45,788 bases of DNA from Candidatus Doudnabacteria bacterium (GTDB taxonomy: Bacteria; Patescibacteriota; Doudnabacteria; UBA920; O2-02-FULL-48-8): NCBI GenBank assembly GCA_016186915.1, contig JACPKU010000007.1, forward strand, positions 1-45,788. Reading direction: 5' to 3'. The notes under the pieces are model-generated. The model worked only from the letters and a program-made list of their open reading frames with translations. It was not told the DNA's origin and did no database searches. Shown here in pieces: positions 17,979 through 28,178 of this stretch (positions within the stretch are counted from its first letter, which is position 1; each line of letters starts with the position of its first letter). A program made the position numbers and the translations under genes.

Positions 17979-18239
17979 TCAAGCCGTCGGGTGGTAAATG
18001 AACCCGCCCAGGTTGTCGGGACTGCACGAGCCGTCGCATACCCCCTTTGGCTCGAACGAGATGTCCTCTGCGTAGCTCACGTTACCGTCCTGGTCGAACC
18101 AGACATGGATCAACCAATCAACGTGAGAGTGGCCGTCGCAACCGTAATTCCTCTGGACTTCCACCTTGCCGAGGCCACCGCGGACATCAGCAGGCTCCTT
18201 GCTCTCCACCTCAACTCCGTAAATTCGGTAACCGTTCAT
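17979..18239 (-). CDS. orphan protein
   Basis: MNGYRIYGVEVESKEPADVRGGLGKVEVQRNYGCDGHSHVDWLIHVWFDQDG...; AAAAAGGAGGACAGC-ATG. Confidence 0.6.
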   Translation of the reverse strand: MNGYRIYGVEVESKEPADVRGGLGKVEVQRNYGCDGHSHVDWLIHVWFDQDGNVSYAEDISFEPKGVCDGSCSPDNLGGFIYHPTA

Positions 18240-18316
18240 GCTGTCCTCCTTTTTTGCTCGGGTTTGCTCGGGCGAGCGATATTTCGGGCACACTGGTCGC
18301 ACACCTTGTCCTCCAT
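18236..18316 (-). CDS. 26-aa leader peptide MEDKVCDQCARNIARPSKPEQKRRTA overlapping next start (ATGA)
   Basis: manual translation; weak SD; CxxC motif. Confidence 0.35.
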   Translation of the reverse strand: MEDKVCDQCARNIARPSKPEQKRRTA

Positions 18317-18334
18317 AACTTCTCTGGAACCATT

Positions 18335-18379
18335 CCCTCCCAGAAAATTCCAATTGCTTGAAATGCTCTGGGAGAGAAA
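18335..18379. repeat. 45-bp leader hairpin, copy 1
   Basis: ccctcccagaaaattccaattgcttgaaatgctctgggagagaaa; 1 mismatch to 20732-20776. Confidence 0.9.
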
Positions 18380-18432
18380 AAGAATTGATTTGATTTTTAA
18401 ATAACAATAAATTATACTAAGATTACTAACTT

Positions 18433-18690
18433 ATGAAAAGACCGAAGATTGCTCTGAGCCACCACGCACATTATCAGATCAAGGAACGGAAACTGTCAAT
18501 TCAGAAAGTCAAAGCAGTCGTTCTTAGTCCAGACAAAGTCACAAAGCAACCTGACAACCGCTTCTTGGCTTACAAACTAGTTAAACGCTCTGATAAAGAT
18601 TATCTGTTAATCGTGATTTATGAACAAACCAACTCAAGGCTTAAAATCGTGACCACATTCTTAACCTCTAAACTTCGTAAATATTTATGA
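18433..18690 (+). CDS. DUF4258-like protein (toxin-like)
   Basis: IALSHHAHYQIKERKLSIQKVKAVVLSPDKV...LLIVIYEQTNSRLKIVTTFLTSKLRKYL. Confidence 0.7.
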   Translation: MKRPKIALSHHAHYQIKERKLSIQKVKAVVLSPDKVTKQPDNRFLAYKLVKRSDKDYLLIVIYEQTNSRLKIVTTFLTSKLRKYL

Positions 18691-18902
18691 AATTCCATTA
18701 CGATAAAAAAATTGACGCTCTCTCTATCCGTTTCAATGACAAACGGTATGTTGAGTCTGACCAGGTTTCGGATGACATCATCTTTGATTATGACAAGCAA
18801 GGACATATCATCGGGATAGAAGTGCTTAATGCTTCCAAACGCTTCCCCAAAGAATTTCACAAACAACTTCATAATAAGCTAATTCCAGTCCAAACCGTCT
18901 AA
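18687..18902 (+). CDS. DUF2283-like protein (antitoxin-like)
   Basis: MKFHYDKKIDALSIRFNDKRYVESDQVSDDIIFDYDKQGHIIGIEVLNASKRF; ATGA overlap with upstream gene. Confidence 0.8.
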   Translation: MKFHYDKKIDALSIRFNDKRYVESDQVSDDIIFDYDKQGHIIGIEVLNASKRFPKEFHKQLHNKLIPVQTV

Positions 18903-18982
18903 GCAAGGCGCCTGCCCGCCAAAGCTCGAAGAGCAAAGGCGGGGTTTTAATTTATCAAAGAACTTTCCCTTCCTCTACGCTC

Positions 18983-19012
18983 CACTTATAATACGTTAAC
19001 GTATTATAAGTG
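18983..19012. repeat. perfect 30-bp palindrome CACTTATAATACGTTAACGTATTATAAGTG
   Basis: direct reading. Confidence 0.9.
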
Positions 19013-19167
19013 TAGAACAAAGGAAGGGGCTGGACGAACGAATTGCTTGCTGTCCAGCTGCGTTGGTAGGGACTTGTGCGCGAGCAGGATGCTCGCACAG
19101 CGAGGTCACCTTTCACGATGCTTGCCGAGCGGCAGACATCGGCTGGTTTTCTGGTCCAGCAACCACT

Positions 19168-19794
19168 TTAGTGCCTCCTGCTAACCACGTAGTTCACTCG
19201 CACTTGGGAACCGGCCGGCAACTTCTGGAACCACAGTTCCACACTGCCGGCCTGGTTGAACTTCACCGTTCCCGTGACGAACGGCTTATGCTCCCAAGCC
19301 TGATCCCCGAACTTGTAGGCGGCGTAGCCCGCACCCGCCTTGAACCGGCCAAAGTCGTACTCGAGCTTCGCCCGGTCGAGAACGTGCTGGATACGTGCAA
19401 TTTTGTTGATCGGCACGTACAGCAGATAGTTGGCCTGCGCGCTCACCCGCTCGGTCAGTTGGAACAGTCCGAGCACGAACGGTTGGACGTATCGCTCGGA
19501 TGTTCCCGGACTGATGGCCTGAACAAAGTAGGTCTCGGCCACCAACGCCATCCGCTTGGCAGGCGTGAGCACTCGGCCGGCACCGACATACAGCTCACGA
19601 TAAACGTCAGAGCCGAAGTCAATGTAGCCAAGATCCCAGGCCACCGTATTGCCTCGAGTCTGATAGACCTCAAGCAACCGATATGTATGGCCGTCGGAGT
19701 TGCCAGCGATGCGGAACTCCGCACTGGTTTCGGTCTGCGCGAAAAGCTGCACAGGCAGGCTGATTACAAACAGAACAACAAGGATTCTGGTCAT
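19168..19794 (-). CDS. secreted orphan protein, possible beta-barrel/beta-rich
   Basis: MTRILVVLFVISLPVQLFAQ signal peptide; alternating beta pattern; GGAGGCAAGC-ATG. Confidence 0.6.
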   Translation of the reverse strand: MTRILVVLFVISLPVQLFAQTETSAEFRIAGNSDGHTYRLLEVYQTRGNTVAWDLGYIDFGSDVYRELYVGAGRVLTPAKRMALVAETYFVQAISPGTSERYVQPFVLGLFQLTERVSAQANYLLYVPINKIARIQHVLDRAKLEYDFGRFKAGAGYAAYKFGDQAWEHKPFVTGTVKFNQAGSVELWFQKLPAGSQVRVNYVVSRRH

Positions 19795-19908
19795 GCTTGC
19801 CTCCATGCGCTTTCGCGCCAAAAAAGAACGATCTAGTTGCTTCCACAATCTTGAACACTTTATTTAAGCATCAAAAATTCTGGAAACAATATTCTCCCTC
19901 ACCCCCGT

Positions 19909-19933
19909 CCCCTCTCCCCTGAGGGGAGAGGGG
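19909..19933. repeat. CCCCTCTCCCCTGAGGGGAGAGGGG palindrome (DUF559-type family)
   Basis: perfect arms; preceded by ctccctcacccccgt. Confidence 0.8.
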
Positions 19934-20156
19934 AGTTCTAATTTGTAAAAATCATTTGCACAACTCTGGGTGCTAAGAAACTTCTTGGAACTATGGTACT
20001 GAATAATTTTCCTGTTTAACTGCTAACGCCCAGAATGGTGGAAACCAGCCTTCTCCCGGACTTGATCCGGGGTTGGACTGATAAGTAAAATGTATATACA
20101 AAAGTATATACACAGATATAACTTTTTTAATGTTCGATCATATAATATTGTATTAT

Positions 20157-20182
20157 ACTTAAATACTGTAAAGTATTTAAGT
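20157..20182. repeat. palindrome ACTTAAATACtgtaaaGTATTTAAGT
   Basis: direct reading. Confidence 0.85.
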
Positions 20183-20299
20183 TTTTCCGATCCTCTGCCC
20201 CGAACCAAATGGTTCTGGGGCAAGGGAAGGGAGAGAGACGGGATTTACTCAATCAAGAGTGTCAACCATCTCTCTTCTTCACACACAAACTTCCTCCAA

Positions 20300-20662
20300 T
20301 CATTTCTGTGATCGGCCCGCTGCTCTCGTCCTGAAGTACTGGACGAGCATGGGCAGAACAATGAGTAGTCCCAACATCCTCATCGCATTGCCGATCAAAT
20401 CGTACTCCGGCCAGAATGAGATGGTCGAACCGACAACCATCCCGACCGCGCCAGTCCAGAAAACCAGACAGGAGAACATGATCTCCGGGACTGTCGCCAG
20501 AGCGCCGCCATACCCGAGAATCGGGAGGCCGTTACTCAAAAGCTCTCCCGACCAGCCCGCAAGAAACGGGAAGTCTTGGATCACCCGTGGGTGACCCACG
20601 AAGAACCCGATGAAGACCAGCACAACGCCGAACTTCAACAAAGCCTTAGCACAGCGGTCCAT
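20300..20662 (-). CDS. small multi-TM orphan membrane protein
   Basis: MDRCAKALLKFGVVLVFIGFFVGHPRVIQDFPFLAGWSGELLSNGLPILGYGGALATVPEIMFSCLVFW... Confidence 0.6.
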   Translation of the reverse strand: MDRCAKALLKFGVVLVFIGFFVGHPRVIQDFPFLAGWSGELLSNGLPILGYGGALATVPEIMFSCLVFWTGAVGMVVGSTISFWPEYDLIGNAMRMLGLLIVLPMLVQYFRTRAAGRSQK

Positions 20663-20731
20663 ACTCTATCACCTCGCGCATTATTCCCACGCCTTTGGCG
20701 GGGTCAGCGCAAAAAAGAACGATCTATTCCT

Positions 20732-20776
20732 CCCTCCCAGAAAATTCCAATTGCTTGAAATGTTCTGGGAGAGAAA
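20732..20776. repeat. 45-bp leader hairpin, copy 2
   Basis: see 18335-18379. Confidence 0.9.
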
Positions 20777-20792
20777 TACCTATAAATTTTTG

Positions 20793-20933
20793 AGCGAGGG
20801 TTGTCTGCGAAAAAAGAATCTCGGAGCTGAAACCGCTTAGTTCCTGCGGTTACAGGGAGAGCTTAGCGGCAAATTTTGCGTCCAGTAAAATTTGACCTCG
20901 TCTTTTTTCACAGACACCCGAGCGTTATTTCCA
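20793..20933. repeat. multi-branched inverted-repeat element (GCGAG...CGAGCG), copy with diverged core
   Basis: GGTTGTCTGCGAAAAAAGA / TCTTTTTTCACAGACACC arms; CAAATTTT..AAAATTTG hairpin. Confidence 0.7.
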
Positions 20934-21047
20934 CAATTCTGGGCACTGCTGTATGCAAGTGTACGGGCATAAAAAATATGGTTATCCCTCTTAAGCATAA
21001 GTTGAATGCCCAGAACAGTGGAAACAATAACGCGGGATGGCGGGCAG
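20929..21047. repeat. long inverted repeat gcgttatttccacaattctgggca ... tgcccagaacagtggaaacaataacgc
   Basis: about 24-bp imperfect arms. Confidence 0.8.
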
Positions 21048-21360
21048 GTTAAACCTCACTTGTCCGCCGAAGTCCCGCAAAGCGGGACGTAGGCGGATAG
21101 AGTGCCCAACATCCGAGAAGCAAAAAATCCCTTGTTCAGGGACTATTCTAGCTCTGCTATAAGCTATCAGCTAAAAGCTATAAGCTTACGGCTTCCGTCT
21201 CCTGAACGGAAAATTATATATAGTAACCCTTCGATTTCGCTTCGCTCCGCTCAGGGATCAAATGTTGCCTGAGCTTGTCGAAGGCGATCATGTAAGGGTC
21301 TATTTTCAAAGAACAGGCAAGTATATACCAAAATCGCAATCTTGTCAACCCCTTTAGAGT

Positions 21361-21388
21361 AAATATTGGCTAATATAAGCCAATATTT
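21361..21388. promoter_or_regulatory. palindrome AAATATTGGCT-aatata-AGCCAATATTT just upstream of TATAAT (21399-21404), possible operator
   Basis: dyad plus -10 box ahead of CDS 21436. Confidence 0.55.
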
Positions 21389-21435
21389 ATCTTTTTGATA
21401 TAATAAACCCAAGACCCCAAAGGAGGATATTCGCG

Positions 21436-22239
21436 ATGAAAAGACTGTTGCTTGTGCTGGCACTGACAGTTGGTGCCATGCAGGCACCAGTTGGACAGGA
21501 ACAAACGCCTGAACCGAACCGCATCAAGCGGGTGCCAGAAGACACGCGAGACTGGGTGAATGCCTACTTCCCGCCCGAAGTCATGGAAGTGCTTTGGCTT
21601 ACTGACTACGCTGCCTTAGACCAAGCCTATGAGAACGGCTGGCTGGTTGATATCCCGCAAAACAGCGACCCCTTGGCAGAAGCTCTGGGGATTCGATTGC
21701 AGACAGAAGGCGACTTCCCCATTGCCGAAGCAGAACCCGATCCCAAGCTTAAGGTCAAGCTCTTCCGCCTGGCCAAGCCTGGGGCAGGCTTGCTCTACTC
21801 GATCGCTGATCATGTGCGAGAGGAAGAGAGAAAAGAACGAGAAAGAAGAAAGCTCCAACCAAGGCCGTTCTTGCCCATCGGCGTTACAAGCCTGGTCAGA
21901 ACGGCAGAATACCAAGCCCGCCTGATTCCTCTCAACGCTAACGCAGATACAGAGAGTCAGGGCGTACCAGCGACCCACATAACTGGATTGGTGACTGACA
22001 TCACGCGCGCGAACATGACTACAGCGCGTGATAGAATCGTCTCTAACTATCTGATCGAGCTTAGAGACGCTGATAAGATCCTTTACTTCCGTGAAGGGGC
22101 CAAACAGGCCACCTACCACGTGATCGCACTCCTGCAAACCCGCGAATTCTTCGAGGCCGAGTATGACCGACTGCTCCTTAAGGCCCGGGAACGAATGGCC
22201 GCCGAGGCACAAGGAACAATCGAAAAGCCGAACGACTGA
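21436..22239 (+). CDS. secreted DUF5715-like protein
   Basis: signal peptide; PFLPIGVTSLVRTAEYQARL; AGGAGG SD; family call from memory. Confidence 0.6.
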   Translation: MKRLLLVLALTVGAMQAPVGQEQTPEPNRIKRVPEDTRDWVNAYFPPEVMEVLWLTDYAALDQAYENGWLVDIPQNSDPLAEALGIRLQTEGDFPIAEAEPDPKLKVKLFRLAKPGAGLLYSIADHVREEERKERERRKLQPRPFLPIGVTSLVRTAEYQARLIPLNANADTESQGVPATHITGLVTDITRANMTTARDRIVSNYLIELRDADKILYFREGAKQATYHVIALLQTREFFEAEYDRLLLKARERMAAEAQGTIEKPND

Positions 22240-22260
22240 CTCGCTCGGCTTCTTTTTTTT
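22224..22260 (+). terminator. hairpin terminator
   Basis: AAGCCGA...TCGGCTTCTTTTTTTT. Confidence 0.85.
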
Positions 22261-22274
22261 ACAGATTATTGAAA

Positions 22275-22322
22275 CGAGGAATAGTTGCAAAATTAGCCTG
22301 CGCAGGACAACGGTGATTATGC
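22275..22322. repeat. truncated copy of multi-branched element
   Basis: CGAGGAATAGTTGCAAAATTAGCCTGCGCAGGACAACGGTG..TGCAACCTATTCCT. Confidence 0.65.
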
Positions 22323-22336
22323 AACCTATTCCTAAG

Positions 22337-24110
<1,774 letters not shown>

Positions 24111-24115
<5 letters not shown>

Positions 24116-24404
24116 GAACTATCCCGAGGATGTCCTCGTCTTTTAGAAATTTGTATTCGACCTTGCCTTTGCCATCTGGTGATTCCATTTCGACTTCGTC
24201 CCCGGCGTATTTGCCGAACAGCACTTTATCGCCAATCTGCAAATTCAACTTTTTTATTTTCTCGCCGTCGCCGATTGCCACTACTTCGCCCTGCTCTTTC
24301 TTTTCTTTTTCCGCCGTATCCGGCAGCACAATGCCCGACTTGGTCACTTCTTCCTGGGTTAAGGGCTTGACCAATACCCGGTTTCCCAATGGTTTAATAT
24401 TCAT
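24111..24404 (-). CDS. groES: co-chaperonin GroES
   Basis: MNIKPLGNRVLVKPLTQEEVTKSGIVLPDTAEKEKKEQGEVVAIGDG. Confidence 0.97.
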
Positions 24405-24550
24405 AGCTTATCTCCTCGCAAATTGAGTTAATGAAATGTCATCCTGAGTGAAACGAAGGATCTATTTGTTAGATTCTTCACTGCGTTCAGAATGACAAAA
24501 ATTATTTGACCGCCCTTTATTATAATAATTTTTTTCAAGCTTGGCAAGGG

Positions 24551-25291
24551 CTAAAAATCTTTATTTTGCGCGTAAATGTAAGCCCCTGCAACTTTGACAT
24601 CAAAGCCGGCCTGCCTTAAACAATCGACTAATTGATGGTGACTACGCACACCGAAATTATGATATTCCAAGGCTATTTTTTCTATCCGTTTCAAAATCTC
24701 CGGCTTTATATTCAACAAAATATTATACTCTGCTCCCTCGCAATCGAGTTTCAAAAAATTAATTTTCTCAAGGCCGTGATCAAGCATAAATTGTTCTAAG
24801 GTCATCGTTTCAATCTCTAACTCCCCCTTGCTCCAGGGTTTTTGATACAAACTATGCCCGCCGATATTCTCAGTCAAATACATTCGATATCTGCCCGCAG
24901 TTTCCCACAAAGCCTTGGAAATGATTTCAACGTTTGAGAGCTGGTTAAGCTTTATGTTCTCCGCCAGCGCCTCTAAAAGAAATGGCACTGGTTCAAATGC
25001 AAATACTCGTCCTTTGCTCGCTTGGATAGAAGCGTAAACTGTAAAATAACCTTTGTTGGCCCCCACGTCCACCACGACATCGTGTTTTCCAATTGCAAAT
25101 ACTCGATCGTAAACCTGTCGACCCCAGATATCCAAGAGCATGGACAGTTCCGCGCGCCCCAGAGTTTGGTTTACCGCAAACTGCTGCCCCGAACGCAGAC
25201 GGAGTTGTGCTAAATTTCGAACCAACAGAATCTGTGGCCAGTTCTTAAATAATCGAATCGTCAGCCAAATGTTATATATCAATCTAAACAT
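24551..25291 (-). CDS. FkbM-family methyltransferase
   Basis: DVVVDVGANKGYFTVYAS...FAFEPVP...NFLKLDCEGAEYNIL. Confidence 0.9.
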   Translation of the reverse strand: MFRLIYNIWLTIRLFKNWPQILLVRNLAQLRLRSGQQFAVNQTLGRAELSMLLDIWGRQVYDRVFAIGKHDVVVDVGANKGYFTVYASIQASKGRVFAFEPVPFLLEALAENIKLNQLSNVEIISKALWETAGRYRMYLTENIGGHSLYQKPWSKGELEIETMTLEQFMLDHGLEKINFLKLDCEGAEYNILLNIKPEILKRIEKIALEYHNFGVRSHHQLVDCLRQAGFDVKVAGAYIYAQNKDF

Positions 25292-25294
25292 GGG

Positions 25295-26200
25295 TCAGGT
25301 GTTCAAGCGATTCTGGAATTCTGCCTTGAAATCTTTGCGCGGATCTAACGCATGGAGTTTTAAGATATCCTTTTCTGCGATGGTCGTGGCAGTCGGCCAA
25401 TGGTTTTCCGGCAGACTGAAAGTATGGCGAATATGAACCAAACGCGCCAACGGCTCCAGCAATTCTGCGGGCAGCCAGAAAATAATCTCCAGCGTTTTTT
25501 TTATGACTTTCAAAATAAAGCTTGGCTCTTTCAATTTCTGAAAACAGCTATCTGGCTCAAAATTCGGCAAATAATCATAAATCCACTGATTTTGTTTCAT
25601 AAATTCTAAATAATCTTCCCGGCCGTACAAGGGCAAAAAAGACGCAAACCAAAAAGCAAATAAAGGATCACTGCCCGGAATTAACACCCGCGATAAATCC
25701 TGATGTTTTTTTGTGACATAAAACCCGAAACAAAACCGATCCTTCACTTTATACTTAGTTTTGTAAAGCCCAAATAATTTGAGGATGACAATGATGATTG
25801 ATCGGGCCACATACAAGCGTCTGGGCGAGGTAATCACAAAAAAATCAATGTCCGACTTTTCGTTGGTATTATTTAGCGCCAAACTGTTGATGATAGAAAT
25901 CTGCCTCACAAACGGCAACAAGTATAATAGCCAATAAAAACGAAAAACCTTTTGCCACTGCTTGTTCACCAAAGTTAATTTCTGTTCGTATCTATCCAGA
26001 TCTGCTTGCGATAAAGCATAATACGCGCCTCGCTTAAAAATTTTTCCCTGATTGAGCAGTTGATTTAGATTATTGTTCAATTCAGACAAATTCGTCTTGG
26101 TTTGATAGAGCAATGCCAAAATTCGTTCCTTGGTGGCCGGAACTTGAAAAATGTTAAAAAAAATCAGGGTCGAAAGAATTCCCCGTTCTATTTCGGACAT
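25295..26200 (-). CDS. wHTH + nucleotidyltransferase-like protein
   Basis: NSLALNNTNEKSDIDFFVITSPRRLY. Confidence 0.65.
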   Translation of the reverse strand: MSEIERGILSTLIFFNIFQVPATKERILALLYQTKTNLSELNNNLNQLLNQGKIFKRGAYYALSQADLDRYEQKLTLVNKQWQKVFRFYWLLYLLPFVRQISIINSLALNNTNEKSDIDFFVITSPRRLYVARSIIIVILKLFGLYKTKYKVKDRFCFGFYVTKKHQDLSRVLIPGSDPLFAFWFASFLPLYGREDYLEFMKQNQWIYDYLPNFEPDSCFQKLKEPSFILKVIKKTLEIIFWLPAELLEPLARLVHIRHTFSLPENHWPTATTIAEKDILKLHALDPRKDFKAEFQNRLNT

Positions 26201-26203
26201 ATC

Positions 26204-26551
26204 TTATACCGCAAATTGCTCGGCATCAATTTCCTGCCACTCATCGTCATCTTCGCTCCACTTATAAACCTTTAATTTGTGTGAGAATTCGGAGTCGGAA
26301 AATTTGTATTCCGTGCGGGCCGCCTGACCAGCGCGGTGAGAGTAATGAAACTTTTTATCCAAAACCACCGGTTTCGATTCGCGCGTCAACTTCATCCTGC
26401 CCATCGGGGTTTCAACAACTAAATATTCCACCAACCCTTGCTTGACCGCTCCATCAGCGGTCTCCACGATTAAATCCTCTGTCTTTTCTTCCAAGACACG
26501 GAATTTACTTTTTACGTTCTCTTTTAATTGTTCCCAGCGATCATTATCCAT
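26204..26551 (-). CDS. conserved hypothetical protein
   Basis: 115-aa ORF between annotated neighbours on the same strand. Confidence 0.6.
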   Translation of the reverse strand: MDNDRWEQLKENVKSKFRVLEEKTEDLIVETADGAVKQGLVEYLVVETPMGRMKLTRESKPVVLDKKFHYSHRAGQAARTEYKFSDSEFSHKLKVYKWSEDDDEWQEIDAEQFAV

Positions 26552-26590
26552 AAGTCTTTTAGATTGCTTCGCTAAGGCCGTCGCGGCAGC

Positions 26591-27508
26591 CTATTTCTGG
26601 CAGACCGGACAAAAACTGCCAGTCCGTCCACTAAATTTCATGCTCTTTATTATACTACCACAAACTTTGCATTTCAGTCCTGCGCGCCCATAAACCTTAT
26701 GTAATCGGCCGTATTTACCCCAAGCACCTGAGGGTCTCACAAAATCACCAACCGAGGAGCCGTTATGCCTTACTGCGTCTTTCAAAACCTCTTTTATAGC
26801 CTTAAATAATCTTTGTTCCTCTGACTTAGTCAGGGTTTTTACAATACGACCGGGTCTGATCTTGGCAAAGAACAAAATTTCGTCTGAATAGATATTACCA
26901 ATTCCGGCGATGATTTTTGGATCCATTAAAAACAGCTTTACTTTCATTTTCGGTCGCTTACTTAGGATGTTTATAAATTTCGCGATCGCGAAATTTATTT
27001 TCAGGGGTTCTGGACCAAATTCATTTAATTCTTTAACTTGGTCTATTTCACTGTCTTTCACTAACTTCAAATATCCAAATTGGCGCAGGTCGTTAAAAAA
27101 CAGTTTGGAGCCATCGGTAAAAGTAAAAATTACATGGGTCCATTTGGAAGGTAGGGTTATCGGCTGGAAAGTCTCAATATTTAAAAGTTTGATTTTCTTG
27201 TTTAGCTGCTTCTTTTCGAGAAAAATCAATTGGCCTGTCATTTTCAAATGCACCAAAATAGCGAACTTGCCCGCGATGTCGATAATGATGAGCTTGGCGC
27301 GCCTTTGAACCCCGGTAATTTTTTTGCCCTTCAAAATTTGGGCGAATTTTTTCGCGGCCACGCTATTCGACTTTCGAACATTCGACAAAGTCAAAGGCCC
27401 GACCGCAATAAGTTTCGGCGATCGGACTTCTACTTGTCTGATAACTTTATTCTTCAACAGTGGTCGCAGCTCCGAAACCACAGTCTCGACTTCCGGCAAT
27501 TCTGGCAC
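26591..27508 (-). CDS. mutM: formamidopyrimidine-DNA glycosylase
   Basis: MPELPEVETVVSELRPLL; C-terminal zinc finger CKVCGSIIKSMKFSGRTGSFCPVCQK. Confidence 0.96.
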   Translation of the reverse strand: MPELPEVETVVSELRPLLKNKVIRQVEVRSPKLIAVGPLTLSNVRKSNSVAAKKFAQILKGKKITGVQRRAKLIIIDIAGKFAILVHLKMTGQLIFLEKKQLNKKIKLLNIETFQPITLPSKWTHVIFTFTDGSKLFFNDLRQFGYLKLVKDSEIDQVKELNEFGPEPLKINFAIAKFINILSKRPKMKVKLFLMDPKIIAGIGNIYSDEILFFAKIRPGRIVKTLTKSEEQRLFKAIKEVLKDAVRHNGSSVGDFVRPSGAWGKYGRLHKVYGRAGLKCKVCGSIIKSMKFSGRTGSFCPVCQK

Positions 27509-27640
27509 AAATTTGGTCTTCGACTTCGCTCAGACAACAAATTTATGCCCTGAGCCTGTCGAAGGGCTATTAATCATTGAGGATATTATACCCCCGACAC
27601 TCGAATTAATCGAGGTCGGAACAAAAAAGGCCGCTGCAGC

Positions 27641-27829
27641 TTAACGCTGAACGGCATACAACAATCGTCGGACTTCGGCGGTGACCTCGGCCGGATCCAG
27701 CCGTTCGCACTCGTGGTGATTGATATCGGAGATGATCCGACTAACCACTGGCAAGGTGCCGCGGCTGTTAAACATCCGAATCCAAACCGCTGCCTGATCG
27801 GCCGAGCTGATCACCACCTTCAATGCCAC
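27641..27829 (-). CDS. orphan protein (GTG start)
   Basis: GGGAG SD; stop codon lies inside terminator hairpin. Confidence 0.5.
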   Translation of the reverse strand: MALKVVISSADQAAVWIRMFNSRGTLPVVSRIISDINHHECERLDPAEVTAEVRRLLYAVQR

Positions 27830-27859
27830 AAAATCTCCCTTCCTATGGCGTATATTCCC

Positions 27860-28105
27860 TCATCCGGCGCAGATCTGCTCGACTTCCACGCGCAGGGAAG
27901 CCCGCAGATAATCCGGCTCGATCGGCCACAGCTCGATCGTGGCTGAATCGAAAGTCACGTGAAGACCCAAATCAGCGGCGATGTGCCTCACCTCTACCTT
28001 CAGATTGTCCCTCACTGAAGGATTCGGCGGGCAAATAAAATGCCTGACAAAGGACACTCCGTCAAACCCGGGTCGCTCGAACCTGGCCGTAAAACCATTA
28101 TTCAT
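27860..28105 (-). CDS. orphan protein
   Basis: MNNGFTARFERPGFDGVSFVRHFICPPNPSVRDNLKVEV; GGAAGGAGGA SD. Confidence 0.55.
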   Translation of the reverse strand: MNNGFTARFERPGFDGVSFVRHFICPPNPSVRDNLKVEVRHIAADLGLHVTFDSATIELWPIEPDYLRASLRVEVEQICAG

Positions 28106-28178
28106 GGGATCCTCCTTCCTTTCCGAATCTTAGCATTCTATCAATCCCGCTGAACTCTGTCAAAACAAAAAAGCCCTC

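Noticed and set aside
17839-18039. 66-aa minus ORF
   Set aside because: Overlaps the better-supported gene 17979-18239 and lacks an SD.
21227-21286. cccttcga..cctgagcttgtcgaagg motif as novel element
   Set aside because: Common dispersed palindrome type seen widely in bacterial genomes; another copy at 27515-27570; not distinctive on its own.
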